DNA of 28,565 bases from Microbacteriaceae bacterium (GTDB lineage Bacteria > Actinomycetota > Actinomycetes > Actinomycetales > Microbacteriaceae). The stretch lies in contig CANGJO010000003.1 of the NCBI GenBank assembly GCA_947454285.1, forward strand, positions 1 through 28,565, in the 5' to 3' direction. The translations under genes were made by a program, and so were the position numbers. A model generated the notes under the pieces. That model was not told where the DNA came from and made no database searches. It saw only the letters and a program-made list of their open reading frames with translations. Of the stretch, positions 21,550 through 28,565 are shown one piece after another. How positions within the stretch are numbered: position 1 is the stretch's first letter; every line of letters starts with the position of its first letter.

Positions 21550-23751
21550 ATGCTGCTTCCAATCGAACCGCTCGACCGTGTGCTGGGTGACCGCACGGCA
21601 AAGTCGTTCGCCAAACACTTGGGGTTGCGAACCGTTTCCGATTTATTGCTGCACTTTCCGCGCCGCTATTCAACCAGGGGAGAGCTAACTCCAATCAGCG
21701 AGATTCCACTTGGCGAACCGGCTACCGTGGTGGCCGACATCGTTCAGGTAACCGAGCGACGCATGAAAGGCCGCAGCGGCAGCATTCTTGAAGTGCGAAT
21801 CACCGATGGCCATGGCTTCATGACGCTCTCATTTTTCAACCAGGCCTGGCGCCAAAAGGAATTGCGCACCGGTGCGCGTGGTTTGTTTGCCGGCAAGGTA
21901 AGTAGTTACCAGGGCAAGCTGCAACTTGCGCACCCGGATTACGAACTTTTTCCAGAAGAAATTTCCGATGAAGATGCAAAGCGTTGGGCCGAACTTCCGA
22001 TTCCGATTTATCCGGCAGCCTCAACAGTTACCACTTGGGCTATCCAGCGATCGCTTGGTGTAATTCTTGACACGCTAGGTCCAATCACAGACGAACTTCC
22101 GGTCGACATTGTCAAGCAAAATAAGTTGCTGTCGCTTGAAGATGCAATTAGAAATATTCATCGCCCAGAAAAACATGCAGATTGGCAAGCGGCGCGTGAC
22201 ACATTAAAGTTCCACGAGGCCTTTGCGCTGCAGGCAACCTTGTTGCAACGTCGAGCAGAAAACAAACACATCAAGGCAACCCCACGTGTTCCCGGCAATA
22301 GCAACCTGCTGGCTAAGTTCGATGCCACATTGCCATTCACACTTACCAAGGGCCAGGTATCGGTTGGTCAAGAAATTGCCAGTGATCTAGCGAATTCGCA
22401 CCCAATGAATCGCTTGCTGCAGGGTGAGGTTGGTTCCGGTAAAACTTTGGTTGCACTTCGCGCCATGATCACCGTGGCTGACTCCGGTGGCCAGTCGGCG
22501 CTACTTGCGCCAACTGAAGTTCTTGCCGCGCAACATTACAAGTCAATTGAAAAAACTCTGGGCGAAGATTTAGCCAAAGAGCTTGGGCTAACGTTGCTTA
22601 CCGGTCAGATGAACACCGCCGATCGCAAGCGAGCAATGTTGCAGCTAGTTAGCGGCAAGGCACAAATTGTGGTTGGCACGCACGCGCTGATTGCCGACAA
22701 AGTTGAATTCCTCGACCTTGGCCTAATCGTCATCGATGAACAACACCGATTTGGTGTTGAGCAGCGTGAAGCGTTGCGACTAAAGGGTAAGCAACCGCCA
22801 CACGTGCTCACCATGACAGCGACGCCAATTCCGCGCACTCTGGCCGTTACCGTGTTTGGTGATCTGGATGTTTCAACACTCACCGAACTTCCGGCTGGTC
22901 GACAGGGAATTACCTCGCACGTGGTTCAGCTTTCACAACCGGCACTGGTGGCACGCACCTGGCAGCGCATTGCCGAAGAAGTCGCCAACGGTCGCCAGGC
23001 CTTCGTGGTTTGTCCGAGAATTGACGAAGACGATCCGGGCGAAGAATTAATCGAGTCCGGTGGCGCAGCCGAGGACGATTTCACTTTTCTTGATGGCACC
23101 GATGCCCAAGCCGCGGAATTCGCCAAGAAGCCAAAGCAGTTACTTGCGTCGGCGCGTGGCATGACCGATTCGCTCAGAAACCTTTCAAGCCTTGCCGGCC
23201 TAACCATCGAAACGCTTCACGGCCGAATGAGTTCCGAAGAAAAAGCCGATGTAATGGCGCGTTTTACGGCAAAAGATATTGACATTCTGGTTTCCACCAC
23301 AGTGATTGAAGTGGGCGTTGACGTGCCAAACGCAACCGTGATGGTAATTCTTGATGCCGATCGTTTTGGCGTGAGCCAACTTCACCAGTTGCGCGGCCGC
23401 GTTGGTCGTGGCGGTAACGCCGGTCTTTGCCTGTTGCTTACCTCTGCCGAAGAAGGTTCGCTGGCACTCGAGCGCGTAAACGCGGTAGCCAAAACTCTCG
23501 ACGGCTTCGAGCTCAGCGAGATCGATCTGGAACTTCGCCGCGAAGGCGATGTGCTTGGCCAGTCGCAATCCGGTGGCCGATCTAGCCTCAAGTTGTTGCG
23601 TGTGTTGCAAGATGCCGCGCTCATCCAATCGGTGCGAACCCAGGTTGAAGCCCTGATGATCGCCGACCCAACCCTCGAGAAACACCCCGATCTTGCCGAA
23701 TCGCTGGCCCGCCAGGATCAAGAACGCCAAGCCAACCTAGCCAAGGGGTAA
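21550..23751 (+). CDS. recG: ATP-dependent DNA helicase RecG
   Basis: RecG remodels stalled replication forks and branch-migrates Holliday junctions. The 733-residue protein has the N-terminal wedge/OB region (LDRVLGDRTAKSFAKHLGLRT, then HFPRRYSTRGELTPI), Walker A GEVGSGKT (292-299), Walker B variant DEQHRFG (396-402), TATPIPRTLA (423-432) and the helicase C-terminal motifs GVDVPNAT and QLRGRVGRGG. The gene start agrees with the family's usual N-terminus. A 60-residue acidic insert around 490-540 is the variable actinobacterial region. The last 14 codons are Gln/Ala-rich. coaD follows after 22 bases. Confidence 0.97.
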   Translation: MLLPIEPLDRVLGDRTAKSFAKHLGLRTVSDLLLHFPRRYSTRGELTPISEIPLGEPATVVADIVQVTERRMKGRSGSILEVRITDGHGFMTLSFFNQAWRQKELRTGARGLFAGKVSSYQGKLQLAHPDYELFPEEISDEDAKRWAELPIPIYPAASTVTTWAIQRSLGVILDTLGPITDELPVDIVKQNKLLSLEDAIRNIHRPEKHADWQAARDTLKFHEAFALQATLLQRRAENKHIKATPRVPGNSNLLAKFDATLPFTLTKGQVSVGQEIASDLANSHPMNRLLQGEVGSGKTLVALRAMITVADSGGQSALLAPTEVLAAQHYKSIEKTLGEDLAKELGLTLLTGQMNTADRKRAMLQLVSGKAQIVVGTHALIADKVEFLDLGLIVIDEQHRFGVEQREALRLKGKQPPHVLTMTATPIPRTLAVTVFGDLDVSTLTELPAGRQGITSHVVQLSQPALVARTWQRIAEEVANGRQAFVVCPRIDEDDPGEELIESGGAAEDDFTFLDGTDAQAAEFAKKPKQLLASARGMTDSLRNLSSLAGLTIETLHGRMSSEEKADVMARFTAKDIDILVSTTVIEVGVDVPNATVMVILDADRFGVSQLHQLRGRVGRGGNAGLCLLLTSAEEGSLALERVNAVAKTLDGFELSEIDLELRREGDVLGQSQSGGRSSLKLLRVLQDAALIQSVRTQVEALMIADPTLEKHPDLAESLARQDQERQANLAKG

Positions 23752-23761
23752 TCCGCTCGGC

Positions 23762-23767
23762 TAACCT
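23762..23767 (+). promoter_or_regulatory. -10 box for coaD (leaderless)
   Basis: TAACCT lies exactly six bases before the coaD ATG, so transcription would begin at or next to the start codon. It lies in the 22-base gap after recG. Confidence 0.5.
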
Positions 23768-23773
23768 AGAGCA

Positions 23774-24286
23774 ATGCCTACAATTGCGGTTTACCCGGGT
23801 TCGTTCGACCCAATCACTTTGGGCCACCTGGATATTGCTGCCCGCGCAGCCAACCTGTTCGACGAGGTACACATTCTGGTCGTGCACAACCCAAGCAAGT
23901 CACCCCGATTCTCTAGCGAAGAGCGCGTTGAACTAATCCGCACCAGCCTTGCCGAAAAGAAAATTACCGGACCAGCCAAGATCACCGTAGACACCCTAGA
24001 TGGCGGCCTTTTGGTCAACTACTGCAAGATGGTGGGCGCCACGGCCCTCGTAAAAGGTTTCCGCACCAGCGTTGACCTTGATTACGAGCTTCCAATGGCT
24101 CAGGTCAACCGCGACCTTGCTGGCGTCGAGACCGTATTCATCCCAGCCGACCCAATTCACGGCCATGTCTCAAGTTCACTGGTCAAGCAGGTTGCCGACC
24201 TAGGCGGCGAGATCACCAAGTACGTGACCCAGGCCACCGCAAATGCGCTTTCTGCCTCTGCCGCTAATCGAAAGGCCCAGGACTAA
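23774..24286 (+). CDS. coaD: Phosphopantetheine adenylyltransferase
   Basis: CoaD transfers AMP from ATP to 4'-phosphopantetheine in coenzyme A synthesis. The 170-residue protein has the N-terminal nucleotidyltransferase motif YPGSFDPITLGHLDI (6-20) with TxGH, the LVKGFRTSVDLDYELPMAQVNR active-site segment, and the C-terminal HGHVSSSLVKQVADLGGEI that corresponds to the family's ISSTxxR region. Length is standard. The gene ends one base inside the start of the DUF177 gene (TAATG), starting the coaD-DUF177-rpmF-rnc-mutM-smc series conserved in actinobacteria. Confidence 0.96.
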   Translation: MPTIAVYPGSFDPITLGHLDIAARAANLFDEVHILVVHNPSKSPRFSSEERVELIRTSLAEKKITGPAKITVDTLDGGLLVNYCKMVGATALVKGFRTSVDLDYELPMAQVNRDLAGVETVFIPADPIHGHVSSSLVKQVADLGGEITKYVTQATANALSASAANRKAQD

Positions 24287-24822
24287 TGGCCAATACGAAC
24301 ACCGATTACGTCCTCGCCGTGCATGACCTAATGCACAAGCCGGGTCAAATGCGTGAACTAAAGCTGGATATCGTGACTCCGGACCAGATGGGTGAGGGCA
24401 TTGCCCTGATTCCAAAGGGTGCCGAGCTTGATCTAGACGTGCGTTTGGAGTCTGTTCACGAGGGGATCCTGGCCACCGGCGAGGTATTCGTGGACGCAGA
24501 TGCCGAGTGCAGTCGCTGTCTAGAGCCCCTAACCGTGCCGGTTGAGGTGGATTTTCAGGAACTTTTCGCCTATTCTTTAACCAACGAGGATGAACACGTT
24601 GTCCAAGACGAGCAAATCGATCTAGAACAAATCATCCGTGACGCGGTAGTACTAAATCTTCCGTTCCACCCACTTTGTAGCACCGACTGTTTAGGTTTGT
24701 GCGCGGAATGCGGTGTGAAGATGGCTGACAATCCGCACCATGTGCACGAAGCTCCGATTGATTCGCGGTGGAATGCATTGCAAGAACTTCAGGATCCATC
24801 GCTTCAGAAAAAGGACAAGTAA
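24286..24822 (+). CDS. YceD/DUF177-family protein
   Basis: The 178-residue protein carries the DUF177 motif AECSRCLEPLTVPVEVDFQELF and the second cysteine cluster NLPFHPLCSTDCLGLCAECG, a likely metal-binding or structural site. In many bacteria DUF177 genes precede rpmF, and the protein has been linked to rRNA processing or L32 regulation. It starts overlapping the coaD stop (TAATG) and ends directly against the rpmF ATG. The N-terminal ~40 residues are less conserved. Confidence 0.9.
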   Translation: MANTNTDYVLAVHDLMHKPGQMRELKLDIVTPDQMGEGIALIPKGAELDLDVRLESVHEGILATGEVFVDADAECSRCLEPLTVPVEVDFQELFAYSLTNEDEHVVQDEQIDLEQIIRDAVVLNLPFHPLCSTDCLGLCAECGVKMADNPHHVHEAPIDSRWNALQELQDPSLQKKDK

Positions 24823-25026
24823 ATGCCAGTACCAAAGAGACGCCTATCTCGTGCACGCACTCACGCACGTCGTTCACAGTGGAAGGCAGCTGAAGTTACT
24901 TTAGTGAAGACCGTTGAGAACGGTAAGACCGTTTACTCAATGCCTCACCGCGCGAAGCTTGTTTCAGACTCAGCCGGCAACGCGCTGTTCCTTGAGTACA
25001 AGGGCCGCAAGGTCGCTGACGCTTAA
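24823..25026 (+). CDS. rpmF: 50S ribosomal protein L32
   Basis: The 67-residue protein begins MPVPKRRLSRARTHARRSQW, the L32 N-terminus, and ends GNALFLEYKGRKVADA with the conserved YKGRKV. It has no zinc-binding cysteines, so it is the zinc-independent form. The ATG starts immediately after the DUF177 stop, and GGACAA just upstream may serve as a weak ribosome binding site, with coupling likely. rnc follows after 16 bases. Confidence 0.95.
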   Translation: MPVPKRRLSRARTHARRSQWKAAEVTLVKTVENGKTVYSMPHRAKLVSDSAGNALFLEYKGRKVADA

Positions 25027-25042
25027 AACTTTCTAAGTCGCG

Positions 25043-25720
25043 ATGAACCTCAACGTTCTATGCACTCGCTTAGGCGTTGAGATCGAGCCTCAGTTGCTTG
25101 AACTCGCACTTACCCACCGTTCGTATTCATACGAACACGGCAATACACCCAACAACGAACGTCTCGAATTTCTCGGAGACTCGGTGTTGGGTTTTGTCGT
25201 TACGGCACACATTCACGACTTACTTGTTGAGCTGCCAGAGGGTGAGCTCACCAAGGTAAAGAACGCGGTGGTTTCTGCACGTGCGCTCGCGGGCGTTGCC
25301 AGCGAACTTGGTCTTGGCGAATTCTTGCGTCTTGGTAAAGGCGAAGACCAAACCGGTGGCCGCACCAAACTTAATTTGCTGGCCGACACCTTCGAGGCAA
25401 TCCTGGGTGCGGTTTATGTTTCAAAAGGTCTAGATGAAGCGCGCGGAATTGTCGAGCGATTTGTTTTCCCATTGCTTCAAGACACCGATGCACTTCGCGA
25501 AAACAGTGACCCTAAGACCACACTGCAAGAACGTGTGCAAGAGCAGGGCAAGAGCGCACCAATTTACGAAACAACTTTTGAAGGCCCGGATCACGATCGC
25601 GACTTTCATGCAAAGGTTCTTGCCGATGGCATCGTGATTGGCGAGGGCAACGGCAAGTCTCGCAAGGGCGCCGAAACAGAGGCAGCGATTGACGCGCTAG
25701 CCAAAATGCACGGCAAGTAA
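25043..25720 (+). CDS. rnc: Ribonuclease III
   Basis: RNase III cleaves double-stranded RNA in rRNA maturation and mRNA decay. The 225-residue protein has the signature NNERLEFLGDSVLG (37-50) with the metal-binding Glu and Asp, a second acidic pair in DTFEAILGAVY (D115, E118), and a C-terminal double-stranded-RNA-binding domain (about 155-225) with KTTLQERVQ and KGAETEAAIDALAKM. Length is normal. The gene is followed six bases later by mutM. Confidence 0.97.
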   Translation: MNLNVLCTRLGVEIEPQLLELALTHRSYSYEHGNTPNNERLEFLGDSVLGFVVTAHIHDLLVELPEGELTKVKNAVVSARALAGVASELGLGEFLRLGKGEDQTGGRTKLNLLADTFEAILGAVYVSKGLDEARGIVERFVFPLLQDTDALRENSDPKTTLQERVQEQGKSAPIYETTFEGPDHDRDFHAKVLADGIVIGEGNGKSRKGAETEAAIDALAKMHGK

Positions 25721-25726
25721 AAACCA

Positions 25727-26656
25727 ATGCCCGAATTACCAGAGGTCGAAACCGTTCGAGCCGGACTGGCGCCCGCGCTAACCAACGCAACCGTTATCGG
25801 TGTTGATGTTTTGGATTCCAGATCGCTAAAGCGTCACCCGGGCGGGGTCAAAGATTTTCAGCAAACCATGATTGGTGCCAAAGTGCTTGGTGTTGTTCGT
25901 CGTGGCAAATTTTTGTGGCTACCGCTTGAGGTGAAGGTTGAGAAGCGTTCACTGGCGATGGTTGGCCACCTGGGCATGAGCGGGCAGATGTTGCTGCGCA
26001 AACCAACCGACCCGGAAGACAAGCTGACTCGCGTTGTAATTCATCTAAAAACTTCGCGCGGTAAAGAAGTTGAATTTCGTTTTATCGACCAGCGAATTTT
26101 TGGCTCATTGGCAATCGACGAAATGCAGCCCACCGCCGATGACAAACCGGGTGGATTCAGCGCCGGTGTGGGCAAGGGAAAGCCTTGGCAAAATCTGATT
26201 CCCATGCAGGCTGCGCATATCACTCGTGATCCACTAGATGCCGATTTTGATGAGGCTGCCGTGCTGGCCAAGTTCAAGAAGAAGAACTCCGGTATCAAGC
26301 GCGTGCTCTTGGATCAGCAAACCTTGAGTGGCATCGGCAATATCTATGCCGACGAAGCCCTGTGGCGTGCCAAGTTGCATTACGACCAACCAGCCGCCAG
26401 CCTTTCGAGCGCAAAGGCCAAGGAGTTGCTGGAACACGTTCGCCAGATTCTGGCCAGGGCGGTCGAAGAGGGCGGCACCAGCTTTGACGAGCAATACAAA
26501 AACGTCAACGGCGAGAGCGGTTATTTTGCCGTCTCACTGAACGCCTATGGAATGACCGGGGAACCGTGCAACCGGTGCGGCCGTGAAATAAAACGAGATT
26601 CTTGGATGAATCGGGGCAGTCACTTCTGCCCGAATTGCCAGAAACTCAAGGCCTAG
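25727..26656 (+). CDS. mutM: Formamidopyrimidine-DNA glycosylase
   Basis: MutM removes oxidised purines such as 8-oxoguanine. The 309-residue protein begins MPELPEVETVRAGL with the catalytic Pro2 and Glu3, has the DNA-contacting Lys61 in RRGKFLWL, and the LSGIGNIYADEALW segment of the helix-two-turn-helix. Cysteines 281, 284, 301 and 304 form the C-terminal zinc finger. It is somewhat longer than the ~270-290 usual, with an extended Pro/Gly-rich stretch around residues 130-160. It sits six bases after rnc; smc follows after a 121-base gap. Confidence 0.96.
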   Translation: MPELPEVETVRAGLAPALTNATVIGVDVLDSRSLKRHPGGVKDFQQTMIGAKVLGVVRRGKFLWLPLEVKVEKRSLAMVGHLGMSGQMLLRKPTDPEDKLTRVVIHLKTSRGKEVEFRFIDQRIFGSLAIDEMQPTADDKPGGFSAGVGKGKPWQNLIPMQAAHITRDPLDADFDEAAVLAKFKKKNSGIKRVLLDQQTLSGIGNIYADEALWRAKLHYDQPAASLSSAKAKELLEHVRQILARAVEEGGTSFDEQYKNVNGESGYFAVSLNAYGMTGEPCNRCGREIKRDSWMNRGSHFCPNCQKLKA

Positions 26657-26777
26657 GGCCTGGTTCCGCGCCCTGGGGGCTATCGGTGTGGCAAGCGACC
26701 CCTTGGAAATAAGGTATTTTTGATAGTCGCGGCAGTTGGTCCGCACTCAAATAATCGGCGAAGGCGGGGGAGTTAGC

Positions 26778-28565
26778 TTGTATCTCAAGAGCCTCACCCT
26801 AAAGGGATTTAAGTCTTTCGCCCAACCAACCACTTTTGCTTTCGAAAAGGGTGTGACCGCAGTTGTTGGTCCCAACGGTTCCGGAAAATCTAACGTTGTA
26901 GACGCGCTTGCCTGGGTAATGGGTGAGCAGGGTGCCAAGAGTCTTCGCGGTGGAAAGATGGAAGACGTTATCTTCGCCGGTACATCTACCAAGGGTCCAC
27001 TGGGTCGTGCCGAAGTAATTCTTACTATTGATAACTCCGATGGCGCTTTGCCGATCGAGTACGCCGAGGTCACAATCTCACGTACCTTGTTCCGCAACGG
27101 CGGCAGTGAGTACGCAATCAACGGCGAGCCAGTTCGTTTGCTTGATGTGCAAGAACTTTTGAGCGACTCCGGTCTTGGCCGCGAGATGCACGTGATCGTT
27201 GGTCAGGGTCAGCTTGACTCTGTTCTTCGTGCCACTCCGGAAGAGCGTCGCGGTTTCATCGAAGAAGCCGCCGGTATTTTGAAGCACCGTCGTCGCAAAG
27301 AAAAGACTGAGCGCAAGCTTGACGCGATGCAGGCAAACCTAACTCGTTTGAATGACTTGGCCGGCGAAGTTCGTCGCCAACTAAAGCCGTTGAGCCAGCA
27401 GGCTGAGGTCGCTCGCGAGGCGCAGGGCATCGCAGCTGTTGTTCGCGATGCAAAGTCACGTTTGCTGGCTGCGGACATTTCAGAACTTCACCGCGGACTT
27501 GAAGAGACTGCAAAGTCTGAAGCAGATCGTCGCGGCGAACGAAACATACTGCAGAGCTTGCTTGCCGAGAACACTGCACGCCTTGGTCAACTAGAAGCGG
27601 CACAGGTTTCTACCGAACTCGATCAGGCTCGTAATCTTTCGTACCAGTTCGACTCGCTAGCCGAGCGTCTGCGTTCACTACTTTCTATTGCGAACCAGCG
27701 CGTTGCACTTTTGAGCCAGCAGGCCGAGGTTGCTGCGGGCCAGATCGATCCGGCTGCACTTGACTCAGAGGCAGACCAGGCCATTGCAACCGCAACAGAG
27801 TTGCAGGCAACCGTTGAAACTTTGAAGCGTGCGTTGCAAAGTGCCGAGGAATCTCGAAGCGAAGCGCGTGATGTACTTGAGAAGTTTGACAACCAGGTTG
27901 CCGAGCAGAACGCGCTGATCTCAAAGTTTGATCTAGATAAGGCACGCTTGGCTAACGAGGCCGCCGTCGCCGAATCTAAGTTGGTCAGCGTTCGTGGTGA
28001 AGTAGTTCGTCACGAGAGCGCACTTGGCGAAGCCCGCGACCGTCACGCTGCACGCAAGGCAGAGTACGACGCAGAACTTCAATCACAGAATCAGCAGAGC
28101 TCGGCAGACAGCGCACTTGAAAACCGATACGAAGCCGCACAGAAGGCTGTATCAGAAGCCGCTGCTCGAATCGATTCGTTGCGCGATGAGTTGCACAAGG
28201 CAGAGCGTGAGCGTGACTCACTAGCTGCCAAGCGTTCTGCGTTGAACCTGACCCTTGAGCAAAAAGACGGTGCGTCTGAGATTTCGTCGGCAGGACTTCG
28301 CGGTATTCGTGGCCTAGTAGCAACCCACATGAAGATTCAGAATGGTTTTGAGGCTGCCATTGCTGCGGCCCTTGGACCATTGGCCGATGCGTTGGTTGCC
28401 GATTCTCGCGACGAGGGTCTAGCAGCTATCGAGCACCTAAAAAAGAGTGACGGTGGTCGCGTTGAACTCATCGTTGCCGATGTTGATTCCAAGGGCGCCG
28501 CAGCTAACTTTCCAAAGATTGCCGGTGCTCGTTCTGCCGCAGATGTAGTTGAGGCACCAACCGGA
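26778..28565 (+). CDS. smc: Chromosome segregation protein SMC (5' part)
   Basis: SMC is the ATPase core of the condensin that aligns chromosome arms. The 596 visible residues read YLKSLTLKGFKSFAQPTTF at the start, Walker A GPNGSGKSN (31-39), MGEQGAKSLRGGKMEDVIFAG, then VGQGQLDSVL and EERRGFIEEAAG. A long heptad coiled coil follows, and from about residue 505 the hinge begins (LRGIRGLVATHMKIQNGFEA, then ALGPLADALVAD). The start is a TTG; GGGGGAG lies seven bases before it. The frame is open to the window's last base, so the second coiled coil and C-terminal ATPase half are beyond it. Confidence 0.97.
   Translation, partial: MYLKSLTLKGFKSFAQPTTFAFEKGVTAVVGPNGSGKSNVVDALAWVMGEQGAKSLRGGKMEDVIFAGTSTKGPLGRAEVILTIDNSDGALPIEYAEVTISRTLFRNGGSEYAINGEPVRLLDVQELLSDSGLGREMHVIVGQGQLDSVLRATPEERRGFIEEAAGILKHRRRKEKTERKLDAMQANLTRLNDLAGEVRRQLKPLSQQAEVAREAQGIAAVVRDAKSRLLAADISELHRGLEETAKSEADRRGERNILQSLLAENTARLGQLEAAQVSTELDQARNLSYQFDSLAERLRSLLSIANQRVALLSQQAEVAAGQIDPAALDSEADQAIATATELQATVETLKRALQSAEESRSEARDVLEKFDNQVAEQNALISKFDLDKARLANEAAVAESKLVSVRGEVVRHESALGEARDRHAARKAEYDAELQSQNQQSSADSALENRYEAAQKAVSEAAARIDSLRDELHKAERERDSLAAKRSALNLTLEQKDGASEISSAGLRGIRGLVATHMKIQNGFEAAIAAALGPLADALVADSRDEGLAAIEHLKKSDGGRVELIVADVDSKGAAANFPKIAGARSAADVVEAPTG

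Noticed and set aside
21474..21614. A 47-codon N-terminal extension of RsmD.
   Set aside because: It overlaps recG and has no family similarity; the ATG at 21473 has a ribosome binding site and starts the conserved MTRIIGG.
1..28565. CRISPR arrays, insertion sequences, tRNA or rRNA genes.
   Set aside because: No regularly spaced repeats, transposase-like proteins, terminal repeats or tRNA-like folds (besides tmRNA) were seen on either strand.

Overview
The window looks like chromosomal housekeeping DNA from an actinobacterium, most likely a member of the Microbacteriaceae with moderate GC, of the kind found among small freshwater 'Luna'-type actinobacteria. The reasons are the prfB-ftsE-ftsX-smpB-ssrA order, the fdxA-dapC pair beside an MshB-type deacetylase, the coaD-DUF177-rpmF-rnc-mutM-smc block, Tad-type pilus genes, and many start codons sitting 6-11 nt behind a TANNNT -10 box (leaderless style). 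The base composition looks close to half GC. The family assignment is inference from gene content. No rRNA, tRNA, insertion sequence or CRISPR array was seen.

Layout. 1-1637 (+) is the 3' end of a Tad pilus/secretion cluster: the end of a TadC-like protein, a tiny pilin-like peptide and three TadE/TadG-like pseudopilins. 1634-2812 (-) is an MFS transporter. 2849-6562 (+) carries prfB, ftsE, ftsX, smpB and the tmRNA gene, closed by a strong bidirectional terminator. 6636-8854 holds a LysE-type exporter (-), a TRIC-like channel (+), an orphan HicB-like/HTH regulator (-) and a DoxX-like membrane protein (+). The last two diverge from a perfect 7-3-7 palindrome.

8872-13692 (-) is the most interesting part. 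A cobalamin riboswitch precedes five tightly overlapping genes: a secreted alpha/alpha-toroid protein, a membrane-anchored six-cysteine DUF4430-like protein, EcfT, a fused double ECF ATPase and an ECF S component. The two extracellular proteins together resemble the two domains of animal transcobalamin/intrinsic factor, here split into adjacent genes. I infer a B12 (or corrinoid) capture-and-import system in which the pair delivers ligand to the ECF transporter. The riboswitch appears to control translation through a hairpin that buries the first gene's ribosome binding site.

13711-14815 (-) encodes a CPBP (CAAX-like) membrane protein and a DCC thiol-disulfide oxidoreductase. 14973-20873 (+) holds typA, an MshB-like deacetylase fused to a membrane domain, fdxA, dapC and citrate synthase. 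rsmD (-) and recG (+) diverge at about 21.5 kb, followed on the + strand by coaD, a DUF177 protein, rpmF, rnc, mutM and the 5' part of smc, which runs off the window. No gene-free stretch exceeds 300 bases; the longest, between the CPBP gene and the toroid gene (13460-13710), is occupied by the riboswitch.
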